In this document: piece by piece, positions 1 to 5,331 of the stretch
How positions within the stretch are numbered: the stretch's first letter is position 1
How the letters are laid out: each line of letters begins with the position of its first letter
Assembly: GCA_026986885.1 (NCBI GenBank)
Contig: JALSNT010000044.1
Location: 1 to 5,331 of the forward strand
Direction of reading: 5' to 3'
DNA: 5,331 bases
Origin: Desulfobulbaceae bacterium
Lineage (GTDB): Bacteria > Desulfobacterota > Desulfobulbia > Desulfobulbales > Desulfobulbaceae
Program-made: the position numbers and the translations under genes
The notes under the pieces: generated by a model
Seen by the model: only the letters and a program-made list of their open reading frames with translations
Databases searched by the model: none
What the model was told of the DNA's origin: nothing

Positions 1-268
1 TTTTTTGTCAGCCGGTTCTTTCCGGAATGGGACAATCCGATATCTATGGCCAACCTTCTTTCTTAGAGAGTTTTGCGTGTTTTCTCTGTAGATCATTGGT
101 ACTCAACGAAAAAAACCATTTTTTCCTCCAGTCGCCAACCTGCCGCCAGGTACTCTTTGTCATTCCTGCAAAATTCTTCTTGCTTAAAAAAGGAAAAAAT
201 AGCATAACTTCCAGCGGTTAATGTTTTTTTCCTCATGTTCTGATTTTTTTTAAAATACAGCTGGTCCG
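1..268. other. AT-rich upstream region without a supported gene
   Basis: No reading frame here looks like a protein. The short open frames on both strands have no recognisable domain, no good ribosome binding site and low-complexity composition caused by A and T runs. Small structures are visible: a GC-rich hairpin ACCTG-CCGC-CAGGT at 138-151 with no T run after it, and an A/T inverted repeat GAAAAAA...TTTTTTC at 108-125. The T run at 1-6 could be the tail of a terminator whose stem lies left of the window, but that cannot be judged. It is most likely an intergenic spacer before the operon that begins near 316. Confidence 0.6.
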
Positions 269-289
269 GTCGATCCATTATTGATCGAC
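269..289. promoter_or_regulatory. operator-like inverted repeat over the -35 box
   Basis: GTCGATC (269-275) and GATCGAC (283-289) form a perfect 7-bp inverted repeat with a 7-bp spacer. The arm centres are 14 bp apart, and the right arm covers most of the TTGATC -35 hexamer. A homodimeric regulator bound here would be expected to block RNA polymerase. The regulator is not in the window and its family cannot be named from the site. Confidence 0.45.
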
Positions 290-309
290 GATAGAGTTGC
301 CTCTATGAT
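281..309 (+). promoter_or_regulatory. sigma70-like promoter of the three-gene operon
   Basis: A TTGATC -35 hexamer (281-286) and a TATGAT -10 hexamer (304-309) are separated by exactly 17 bp. Each is one or two bases from consensus. Transcription would begin near 316 and leave a leader of about 150 nt before the start codon at 465. No better pair was found closer to the gene. The assignment rests on sequence match only. Confidence 0.55.
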
Positions 310-325
310 GTGTTGTGACGGCAAC
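291..325. repeat. overlapping inverted repeats in promoter and early leader
   Basis: ATAGAG-TTGC-CTCTAT (291-306) is a perfect 6-bp inverted repeat with a 4-nt centre. It lies between and into the promoter hexamers. GTTGCC (296-301) is also repeated inverted as GGCAAC (320-325). The two pairings share bases and are mutually exclusive. They may be DNA-level protein sites. An RNA role is unlikely for the portion upstream of the predicted start near 316. Confidence 0.35.
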
Positions 326-454
326 GTGTCAGAGCATTGATGACTCCCTGGTTTTCTGTTGCTTGCCGTATCTTTTTTTGTAGTAGCAATTCTTTTTCTG
401 CATTGCCGCCGACGGTATGGAATCGTTTCCTGATTATTCGAAAAATCAAAAAAT

Positions 455-460
455 GAGGTG
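455..460 (+). promoter_or_regulatory. ribosome binding site that favours the start at 465
   Basis: GAGGTG sits 4 nt upstream of the ATG at 465. The in-frame ATGs at 417 and 453 have no comparable purine-rich motif in front of them. Starting at 465 also puts the signal peptide directly at the N terminus. Confidence 0.6.
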
Positions 461-464
461 CTGT

Positions 465-1373
465 ATGGTGCAACGGCTTTTAACCGTAGCTGTTTTTTTT
501 ACTATGCTTTTCTGCTGTGACCTGGTTGCTGCCGGAACCGGAACACAAAATATGGAAGAGCTGAGTAAGGAGCTGGCTAATCCTCTGGCACAAATCTGGA
601 ACCTTTCATTTCAGTACACCTATGCAAAGGTGACCGGTGACCTGGTTGATGGTAGTGAGCACCTCAACACCTGGCTCTTGCAACCGGTTCTGCCCGTTCC
701 CGCAGGCGAAAAATATACCGCCTTTGCCCGGCCGGTCATCCCCGTCATTGAAGGCCCAAGCGCGATCGGCATCACTGGCGGCACACCTGCAAATCCGGTG
801 GGAACAGGACGTGAGCGGTCCACTGATCTCGGCGATATTGTTCTGCCGGTGGGCATCGGCATTGCCAGGAACACCGGCTGGTCATGGGGCCTTGGCACAA
901 CCTTTATCTTCCCGACAGCAAGTAACGATTTGCTCGCCTCCCATCAGTATCAGGCAGGACCTACGGCCCTGGCCCTGTGGAGCAGCAGGAACTGGAATGT
1001 CGGTACGCACCTGCAGCACTGGTGGGGAGTCGCCGATGACGGAGCCTCGGATGACAATCCTCTGATACGTTCCGCCCATGATCGGAATCTGAACCACACT
1101 AATATTCAATATTTTGTTATCCGTCACCTTCCAGATGCCTGGCAGATAAGGGCCAGCCCCAATATCACCATAGACTGGGAGGCTGACAGCGGTAATCGTC
1201 TGACCTTGCCTGTTGGTCTTGGTATCGGCAAGATGGTCAAGATCGGTCCCATGCCGGTCATGCTTATGGCTGAATATCAGTATTCCGTTATTGCTCCTGA
1301 TGATATAGGAAGGGAATCAACCATCATGCTGCAGGTAAATTTCATTATCAATAATCCCTTTGCCGGCAAATAA
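465..1373 (+). CDS. exported outer-membrane transporter-like barrel protein ('neuromedin U'/transporter family)
   Basis: A 302-residue protein when started at 465; an in-frame ATG at 417 would add 16 residues ahead of the signal peptide and lacks a ribosome binding site. The N terminus (MVQRLL, then a hydrophobic run to LVAA, about residues 1-23) is a Sec signal peptide likely cut near VAA. The mature part follows a pattern I recognise from proteins auto-annotated 'transporter' or 'neuromedin U': NPLAQIWNLSFQ near residue 39, QPVLPV near 73, a GD motif near 123, WGLGTTFIFPTAS near 141, and WEADSGNRLTLPVGLGIGK near 238. Alternating polar/hydrophobic strands suggest an outer-membrane beta barrel, although the chain ends in NPFAGK and not in a terminal aromatic residue. 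It heads an operon with two periplasmic hydrolases, so passage of their substrate or product across the outer membrane is a reasonable inference. No substrate can be read from the sequence. Confidence 0.75.
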   Translation: MVQRLLTVAVFFTMLFCCDLVAAGTGTQNMEELSKELANPLAQIWNLSFQYTYAKVTGDLVDGSEHLNTWLLQPVLPVPAGEKYTAFARPVIPVIEGPSAIGITGGTPANPVGTGRERSTDLGDIVLPVGIGIARNTGWSWGLGTTFIFPTASNDLLASHQYQAGPTALALWSSRNWNVGTHLQHWWGVADDGASDDNPLIRSAHDRNLNHTNIQYFVIRHLPDAWQIRASPNITIDWEADSGNRLTLPVGLGIGKMVKIGPMPVMLMAEYQYSVIAPDDIGRESTIMLQVNFIINNPFAGK

Positions 1374-1374
1374 T

Positions 1375-1381
1375 GGAGAGG
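1375..1381 (+). promoter_or_regulatory. ribosome binding site of the amidohydrolase gene
   Basis: GGAGAGG directly follows the upstream stop codon (TAA, 1371-1373) and lies 3 to 6 nt from the ATG at 1385. It favours 1385 over the overlapping ATG at 1373, for which it would be inside the coding region. The arrangement suggests translational coupling to the upstream gene. Confidence 0.65.
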
Positions 1382-1384
1382 ACA

Positions 1385-3292
1385 ATGTTAAAATCAATGA
1401 TGCTGATTATCATGGCAATTATGATCTTCTTGTCTGTCTCTCCGGGTGAGGTCAAGGCGGAAAGTGGAGTTCAGACCATATATTTCGGCGGTACTATCAT
1501 CACCATGGAGGGTGATAACCCGCAATATGTGGAGGCTGTCATTGAGAGGAACGGGAAAATTATCTACGCCGGGCCAAAATCAGGGGCAAACAATAATTTT
1601 GCCGGCAAGACCCTGAAAGTGGATTTACAGGGCAGGACCATGCTGCCGGGATTTATTGAACCCCATGCCCATCCTGTCGGGATTGGAGCGATTTTGCTGG
1701 CCAATGACATTGTTGCACCGCACGAATGGAGAATGTCGCATAAAACCTATCCGGCCGTGCAAGGGCATGAGAATTACCTCAAAGCAGTTAAAGCGATTAT
1801 CGATGGCAAAGATGATAAATCCAAAACCGTTTTAATATGGGGTTACCATAAGGCATGGCATGGCAGGTTAACCCTGCATGATTTAGACAGGGTAACCGGA
1901 AAAGTTCCGACAATTATCTGGCAGCGTTCAACACACGAGATCTATATCAATACGGCCTGTGCCGCAAAATATGGCGTAAAAAAAGGCGATCTCTCCAAAG
2001 AAGATGATGAACAGGCTGACTGGGGGAATCTTCACTTCTGGGAACGGGCCTATCAGATGATCAAGGGTACGAAGCTTGCGCCGTTTTTTGCTGATCGTCA
2101 GATGCTTAAGCGTGGTATGGACCGAATTTCAGCAACGATGCTGCAAAACGGTTTGACGGCTATGATGGAACCGGGTTTTCCGATCGGTACTTTTGCAGAT
2201 GAATATGCGATTTTAAAAGAAGGGACGGAAAAAGCCGGAGCCTATACAATCTACCTGATCTCCGGCTTTCCGGAGCAGTTTGTCAAGAAGGTGAGTAATG
2301 ATGAATATGCCAAACACATCGATGCGTTACCTGCCAGATACAATACCGACTATATAAAATTCCTGCCCAGGCAGTATAAAACCTTTGCCGACGGGGCTAT
2401 CTATTCGCTGGCCCTGCAGCTGCGAAAACCATTTTATAATTGCCCGGACTGTAAATCTGAATGGATCATTCCCCTTAAGCCGGCCCAGGATATATTTAAC
2501 TACTGGTGGGATAAGGGATATAAAATCCATATTCACATCACCGGTGACCTGGCCTTTGAAAAATACCTGGACTTTGTTGAAGCAGCCATGAAACGAAATC
2601 CACGCCAAGATCACCGTACAACCTTTCATCATGTAGGGTTATTCGATGCCGCCCAGGCCCAGAGAGCCGCAGACCTGGGAGTGGAAATTTCCGCCAACCC
2701 CTATTACCTTTGGGCTCTGGCTGATAAATACAGCGAAATCGGACTCGGTCCTGAAAGAGCTGCCGCCATGGTTTCCCTGAAAGAATTTACCAGGAGGGGG
2801 GTGCCGGTTTCCCTGCATTCCGATTTTGCCATGGCCCCGGCAGAGCCGCTTCTGTTGGCCTGGGTGGCGGTCAACAGAATTGTTGCAAGCGGAAAGGTGA
2901 TGCGGCCGGATGAGAAGATCTCTGTCTATGATGCCATGAAAGGTATTACGATTACCGCTGCCCGTACCTTTGAAATGGAAAATGAAATCGGTTCAATCAA
3001 GGTGGGCAAACAGGCGACTTTTACCATTCTTGAGCAAAACCCATTTGCAATTGCTCCTGAGAAAATAAAAGATATTCCGGTAACCGGCGTGGTGTATCGG
3101 GGACGAATGATCCTTAATAAGGCTAAATATGTGGGCGGCGATCGTGATACCCACGGCTGTATCGGCTCGGCAGGGTACCGCTGGTGTGCACGAACAAAAA
3201 ACTGTGAGCGTCCCTGGTTGCTTGCTGAAAAATATGGATTTGCCAATACAGCCGAAGCCGTAAATATTTTTTGTGGGAAGCAGGTGCCGTGA
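1385..3292 (+). CDS. exported amidohydrolase family 3 (YtcJ-like) with cysteine-rich C-terminal tail
   Basis: A 635-residue protein (numbered from the ATG at 1385). Residues 1-25 are a Sec signal peptide ending VKA, so it should be periplasmic. The mature part has the Amidohydro_3 layout: an N-terminal beta-sandwich strand pair (TIYFGGTIITMEGD), then LPGFIEPHAHP with metal-ligand candidates H94 and H96, KTFADGA around K332, HIHITGD with H382 and H384, FHH at 414-416, and LHSD with H478 and D480. The C-terminal sandwich closes with TGVVYRGRMI near 567. This family hydrolyses C-N bonds, mostly amides, formamides or ureas, on divalent metal. A CPDC motif sits in an apparent insertion at 353-356. 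About 50 residues past the fold form an extra tail with four cysteines. The substrate is unknown. The gene follows the barrel gene by 11 nt and precedes an Ntn amidase by 46 nt. Confidence 0.88.
   Translation: MLKSMMLIIMAIMIFLSVSPGEVKAESGVQTIYFGGTIITMEGDNPQYVEAVIERNGKIIYAGPKSGANNNFAGKTLKVDLQGRTMLPGFIEPHAHPVGIGAILLANDIVAPHEWRMSHKTYPAVQGHENYLKAVKAIIDGKDDKSKTVLIWGYHKAWHGRLTLHDLDRVTGKVPTIIWQRSTHEIYINTACAAKYGVKKGDLSKEDDEQADWGNLHFWERAYQMIKGTKLAPFFADRQMLKRGMDRISATMLQNGLTAMMEPGFPIGTFADEYAILKEGTEKAGAYTIYLISGFPEQFVKKVSNDEYAKHIDALPARYNTDYIKFLPRQYKTFADGAIYSLALQLRKPFYNCPDCKSEWIIPLKPAQDIFNYWWDKGYKIHIHITGDLAFEKYLDFVEAAMKRNPRQDHRTTFHHVGLFDAAQAQRAADLGVEISANPYYLWALADKYSEIGLGPERAAAMVSLKEFTRRGVPVSLHSDFAMAPAEPLLLAWVAVNRIVASGKVMRPDEKISVYDAMKGITITAARTFEMENEIGSIKVGKQATFTILEQNPFAIAPEKIKDIPVTGVVYRGRMILNKAKYVGGDRDTHGCIGSAGYRWCARTKNCERPWLLAEKYGFANTAEAVNIFCGKQVP
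3140..3289 (+). other. cysteine-rich C-terminal extension of the amidohydrolase
   Basis: Residues 586-635 lie beyond the point where Amidohydro_3 proteins normally end. The segment contains THGCIGSAGYRWC, then NCERPW, a short probable helix and a final FCG. The four cysteines (592, 601, 607, 630) could form two disulfides in the periplasm. From memory, a very similar SAGYxWC...CxRPW motif occurs in short secreted bacterial proteins of unknown function. If so, this is a fused small domain and not a ragged end. Its role may be stability, inhibition or binding; the sequence does not say. Confidence 0.6.
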
Positions 3293-3327
3293 TAACACAG
3301 CAAAACAAAATGATTATAAAACAAAAA

Positions 3328-3334
3328 AGGGGGA
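3328..3334 (+). promoter_or_regulatory. ribosome binding site of the Ntn amidase gene
   Basis: AGGGGGA lies 4 nt before the ATG at 3339. An in-frame ATG at 3273 lies inside the upstream gene and would add 22 charged residues in front of the signal peptide, so 3339 is preferred. Confidence 0.7.
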
Positions 3335-3338
3335 ATTG

Positions 3339-4445
3339 ATGAGAATAACATCTGGTATGAAAACACTCATGGTAAGCGTTGTCTGCGCCACGCTGCTTAT
3401 GAACCAACCTGCCGCTGACGCCTGCACGGCCCTTCATCTGAGGGCAAAGGACGGAGGCGTTGTGGTTGGGCGCACAATGGAATTTGGCATGGACGTTCAA
3501 TCCGATGGGGTGATAGTGCCGGCCGGGACAAAGCTGGCAAGCTCGCTGCCGGAGAAATCACAGGGGATACAATACACAACGAAATACGGGATGGTTGGAC
3601 TTAATTTTCTCCAAAAACATATGATTGTGGACGGGGTCAACGAAAAAGGGTTGTACGTAGGGGCGCTTTACCTCCCCGGCTATGCTGATTATCCGGAAGG
3701 AAAACCTGAGGATGCAGCGAAATCCATGGCTCCTGAGGATTATGTTGCCTGGTTGCTTGCTGACTTTGCAACAGTTGCAGAGGTCAAGGCAAATTTTAAC
3801 AAGGTTATACTGGTGCAGCATCATATAAAGGAAATTGGCGGGAGCAGTTTTCCCGGCCACTTTCTGGTGACGGACAGCAGTGGAGCGTCGGTGGTGATTG
3901 AGCCCACCGACCGCACCTTAAAGATTTTTGATAACCCGCTTGGTGTACTGACCAACTCGCCAACCTTTGACTGGCACATGATCAATTTAAGTAACTATGT
4001 CAATTTGTCCGCAACCAATGTACCCATGATTGACCTGCATGGTGCAATAATCCCGCATTTTGGTCAGGGATCGGGTATGGTTGGCCTGCCGGGAGATTAC
4101 ACGCCTCCGTCCCGCTTTATCAGGGCTGTCGCTTTTTCGCAGTCCGCTGTGCAGGAGGCGACTGCCGGGGCCACAGTGCTGCAGGTTTTCCATGTAATGA
4201 ATGCCTTTGATATTCCCTTTGGAGTTATCCGGGAAAAGCACAACAATACAATCCATTATGATTATACCCAGTGGACTTCCGCTGTCGACTTGAAGAACAT
4301 AACATATTCAGTCCGGACGTATAAGGATCAATCCATTCGCAGTATCGACGTCGGCAAGGCGCTAACAGCAGCCGGCAGCAAAATTCGTGTTATTGAACTG
4401 GATGCAAAGCAACCCGTTGCGGATATTTCCACAGCATTTAAGTAA
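3339..4445 (+). CDS. exported choloylglycine hydrolase / penicillin V acylase-family amidase
   Basis: A 368-residue Ntn hydrolase (linear amide C-N hydrolase). Residues 1-28 are a Sec signal peptide ending ADA, and the next residue, C29, is the expected catalytic nucleophile, so signal peptidase would expose the active N-terminal Cys directly. GRTMEFG supplies R45 (Arg18 of bile salt hydrolases) and E48 where the classical enzymes have Asp21. LTNSPTFDW supplies N206 (Asn175 equivalent) and PPSRF supplies R259 (Arg228 equivalent). NEKGLYVGALYLPGYADYPE at 101-120 is also typical. The length suits the family. Known substrates are glycine- or taurine-conjugated bile salts, penicillin V and, for several Gram-negative members, N-acyl-homoserine lactones. 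The GRTMEF form resembles proteobacterial members of unproven substrate. ADAC is not a lipobox, so a soluble periplasmic enzyme is expected. It is the last gene of the apparent operon. Confidence 0.9.
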   Translation: MRITSGMKTLMVSVVCATLLMNQPAADACTALHLRAKDGGVVVGRTMEFGMDVQSDGVIVPAGTKLASSLPEKSQGIQYTTKYGMVGLNFLQKHMIVDGVNEKGLYVGALYLPGYADYPEGKPEDAAKSMAPEDYVAWLLADFATVAEVKANFNKVILVQHHIKEIGGSSFPGHFLVTDSSGASVVIEPTDRTLKIFDNPLGVLTNSPTFDWHMINLSNYVNLSATNVPMIDLHGAIIPHFGQGSGMVGLPGDYTPPSRFIRAVAFSQSAVQEATAGATVLQVFHVMNAFDIPFGVIREKHNNTIHYDYTQWTSAVDLKNITYSVRTYKDQSIRSIDVGKALTAAGSKIRVIELDAKQPVADISTAFK

Positions 4446-4453
4446 CGTGGTTT

Positions 4454-4484
4454 CTGCCCCGGTAGGCGGCTGTTTTTTCCGGGG
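4454..4484 (+). terminator. possible terminator after the Ntn amidase gene
   Basis: Beginning 9 nt after the stop codon, CTGCC (4454-4458) can pair with GGCGG (4465-4469, one G-U pair), followed three bases later by six T residues (4473-4478). A competing pairing, CCCCGG (4457-4462) with CCGGGG (4479-4484), puts the T run in the loop. The first form resembles a weak intrinsic terminator. The second is stronger as a stem but has no T run after it on this strand. Confidence 0.4.
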
Positions 4485-4544
4485 ACAAAAAAGTATTTGA
4501 TTATCATCATTGTTCAGCAAAAAGGGATAACATCGCTAAAGCCG

Positions 4545-4568
4545 AAACAACAGATTGCCTGTTGCTTT
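4545..4568 (+). terminator. stem-loop, possible second terminator
   Basis: CAACAG (4548-4553) pairs perfectly with CTGTTG (4559-4564) around a 5-nt loop. Skipping one bulged C at 4565 extends the stem with AAA (4545-4547) and TTT (4566-4568). The sequence after it (GTTTAAG) is only modestly U-rich, so termination is uncertain. It is about 100 nt past the last gene of the operon. Confidence 0.3.
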
Positions 4569-4627
4569 GTTTAAGTCTGAATTCATGTTGCTTCATTGCA
4601 CCGGAAAAAGCGATGGTATCCCTAATT

Positions 4628-4640
4628 TCAGCCTGGCTGA
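4628..4640. repeat. dyad TCAGCC-T-GGCTGA
   Basis: A perfect 6-bp inverted repeat around a single central T. The centre lies about 32 bp, roughly three helical turns, from the centre of the palindrome at 4660-4673. It is operator-like in form, with no known regulator assigned. Confidence 0.35.
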
Positions 4641-4659
4641 GTTTTAGTGGTAATCAGAA

Positions 4660-4673
4660 AAAAGTATACTTTT
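4660..4673. repeat. 14-bp perfect palindrome AAAAGTATACTTTT
   Basis: The two 7-bp halves are perfectly self-complementary. The centre contains TATACT, which resembles a -10 box on both strands, but no acceptable -35 hexamer was found at 16-18 bp on either side. It may be a protein-binding site for control of the gene at 4826. In AT-rich DNA a palindrome of this length can also arise by chance. Confidence 0.35.
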
Positions 4674-4825
4674 ATGGAGTAGAGTTTCTGCTCGTCATTC
4701 GCGTCTCTGTTGCGCGTTGCCAATGGATATTTGATCTTTGCTTTTTTTATCAAACCTGTGCTACCCTCAAGGAAGAATGGATGTTCAATTGAGGATGATA
4801 ATGAACAAGGACCGATAAGAAGACA

Positions 4826-5331
4826 ATGAAGGCACATGGAAAGACTTCAAAGTTGGCGCGGGCGCTTGAAAAAGATCTTCAAGGAGACCAGGTCGTTTAT
4901 AAACATTTCCAGGAAGGAAAAATATCCATTTCGGGAGACCGTCGTGGTCGGCATTCTTCGGCGGTTGATTCCCCCTGGAATCGAGCAGGTATCTGGAAAG
5001 TTTTTGCGTTGTTGGTGCTGCTAATTCTTTCGGCCGCCATCCTTGAGAAAAAATACAAGAATCATGTGCTGATAAAACATCCGGTAAACCAGGGCCGGAC
5101 CGCAAAAATGGTGGCTATGAATGTACCCGCAGTTACCAATAATCAGAATGCGGCATCGGTAAGTCCAAAATCCCGGCCTGTCATTGCAACCAGGATGCAG
5201 GTTAAGATCAAGCCCGAGAGGTCACCCTGCATGCTGAGGGAATCTTCATACGGGACAGTGACCTTTTCTTTTGACAGAGAACTGCAGTTTGCCCGCAATT
5301 GTCTTGGCGTCAGCAGTGGAAGTATTTACAG
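4826..5331 (+). CDS. unrecognised single-pass membrane protein, 3' end outside window
   Basis: An open frame of 168 codons with no stop before the window end. The ATG at 4826 is the first ATG after an in-frame TGA at 4802; a weak AGAAG motif lies 3 nt upstream of it. Residues 1-54 are polar and charged (MKAHGKTSKLARALEKDLQG at the start). Residues 55-72 are a strongly hydrophobic segment (IWKVFALLVLLILSAAIL) and are too far in for a cleaved signal peptide. The rest is a low-complexity N/S/P-containing linker followed by a more folded-looking part with C135 and C159 (TVTFSFDRELQFARNCLGV). Positive charge flanks both sides of the segment, so the orientation is uncertain; a cytoplasmic N terminus with the bulk in the periplasm is most likely. 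I do not recognise the family. It is about 380 nt from the operon and probably separately transcribed. Confidence 0.65.
   Translation, partial: MKAHGKTSKLARALEKDLQGDQVVYKHFQEGKISISGDRRGRHSSAVDSPWNRAGIWKVFALLVLLILSAAILEKKYKNHVLIKHPVNQGRTAKMVAMNVPAVTNNQNAASVSPKSRPVIATRMQVKIKPERSPCMLRESSYGTVTFSFDRELQFARNCLGVSSGSIY

Larger units (their letters stand above)
4485..4825. other. intergenic region with inverted repeats, no supported gene
   Basis: No frame looks convincingly coding. One open frame (4562-4792, TTG start, 76 residues) has no ribosome binding site, overlaps the stem-loop at 4545-4568 and shows no recognisable domain. The stretch holds TCAGCC-T-GGCTGA (4628-4640), the palindrome at 4660-4673, and TTTGAT...ATCAAA (4730-4735, 4749-4754). 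It probably carries the control region of the gene at 4826, but no full promoter with both hexamers could be assigned. Confidence 0.5.

Noticed and set aside
1..6. T run as the tail of a terminator for a gene to the left
   Set aside because: The stem, if any, is outside the window, so it cannot be supported.
27..221. 64-residue plus-strand open frame in the upstream region
   Set aside because: It has no ribosome binding site and no recognisable domain, and its composition is dominated by T and A runs. It ends well before the operon promoter.
93..278. 61-residue minus-strand open frame in the upstream region
   Set aside because: It is lysine/phenylalanine-rich because of A/T tracts, has no good start context and overlaps the operator-like repeat. 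No family is recognised.
1359..1608. TTTGCCGGCAAA at the end of the barrel gene and TTGCCGGCAA again at 1599-1608
   Set aside because: Both encode the short peptide FAGK within coding sequence. Two copies are too few and the match is explained by chance and codon use.
2926..3500. Long minus-strand open frames across the end of the amidohydrolase gene
   Set aside because: They lie antisense to two well-supported genes and cross their boundary. Their translations look like frame shadows.
4562..4792. 76-residue frame in the gap after the Ntn amidase
   Set aside because: It needs a TTG start inside a stem-loop, has no ribosome binding site, and its sequence resembles no protein I know.
1..5331. 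CRISPR array, tRNA, rRNA, insertion sequence or attachment site
   Set aside because: No regularly spaced repeats, cloverleaf-like sequence, transposase frame or terminal inverted repeats were seen on either strand.

Overview
The window reads as a piece of a Gram-negative chromosome. Three consecutive plus-strand genes encode exported proteins: an outer-membrane barrel-type protein and two periplasmic enzymes with clear Sec signal peptides. Base composition is moderate, with AT-rich intergenic DNA. The protein families would fit a proteobacterium or a Desulfobacterota-type sulfate reducer, but that placement is an impression and nothing in the window proves it.

Layout. Positions 1-268 are AT-rich with no supportable gene. 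Positions 269-325 hold a good sigma70-like promoter (TTGATC, 17 bp, TATGAT) whose -35 box overlaps a perfect inverted repeat, GTCGATC-N7-GATCGAC. This suggests a regulated promoter. Three genes then run head to tail: an exported barrel/transporter-like protein of the kind often auto-annotated 'neuromedin U' or 'transporter' (465-1373), an exported Amidohydro_3 (YtcJ-like) metal-dependent hydrolase with an extra cysteine-rich C-terminal tail (1385-3292), and an exported choloylglycine hydrolase/penicillin V acylase-type Ntn amidase (3339-4445). The spacing is 11 and 46 nt and each start has a good Shine-Dalgarno, so they look like one operon. Weak hairpins that may end transcription follow at 4454-4484 and 4545-4568.

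Positions 4446-4825 have no convincing gene but contain several inverted repeats, including a 14-bp perfect palindrome. A further plus-strand gene starts at 4826 and runs off the window end. It encodes an unrecognised protein with one membrane segment.

Working model (inference): the barrel admits or exports a small hydrophobic amide. The two periplasmic hydrolases, from unrelated folds but both often acting on C-N bonds, break it down in sequence or act on related substrates. Candidate substrates known for the Ntn family are conjugated bile salts, penicillin V and N-acyl-homoserine lactones. The sequence alone does not choose among them.
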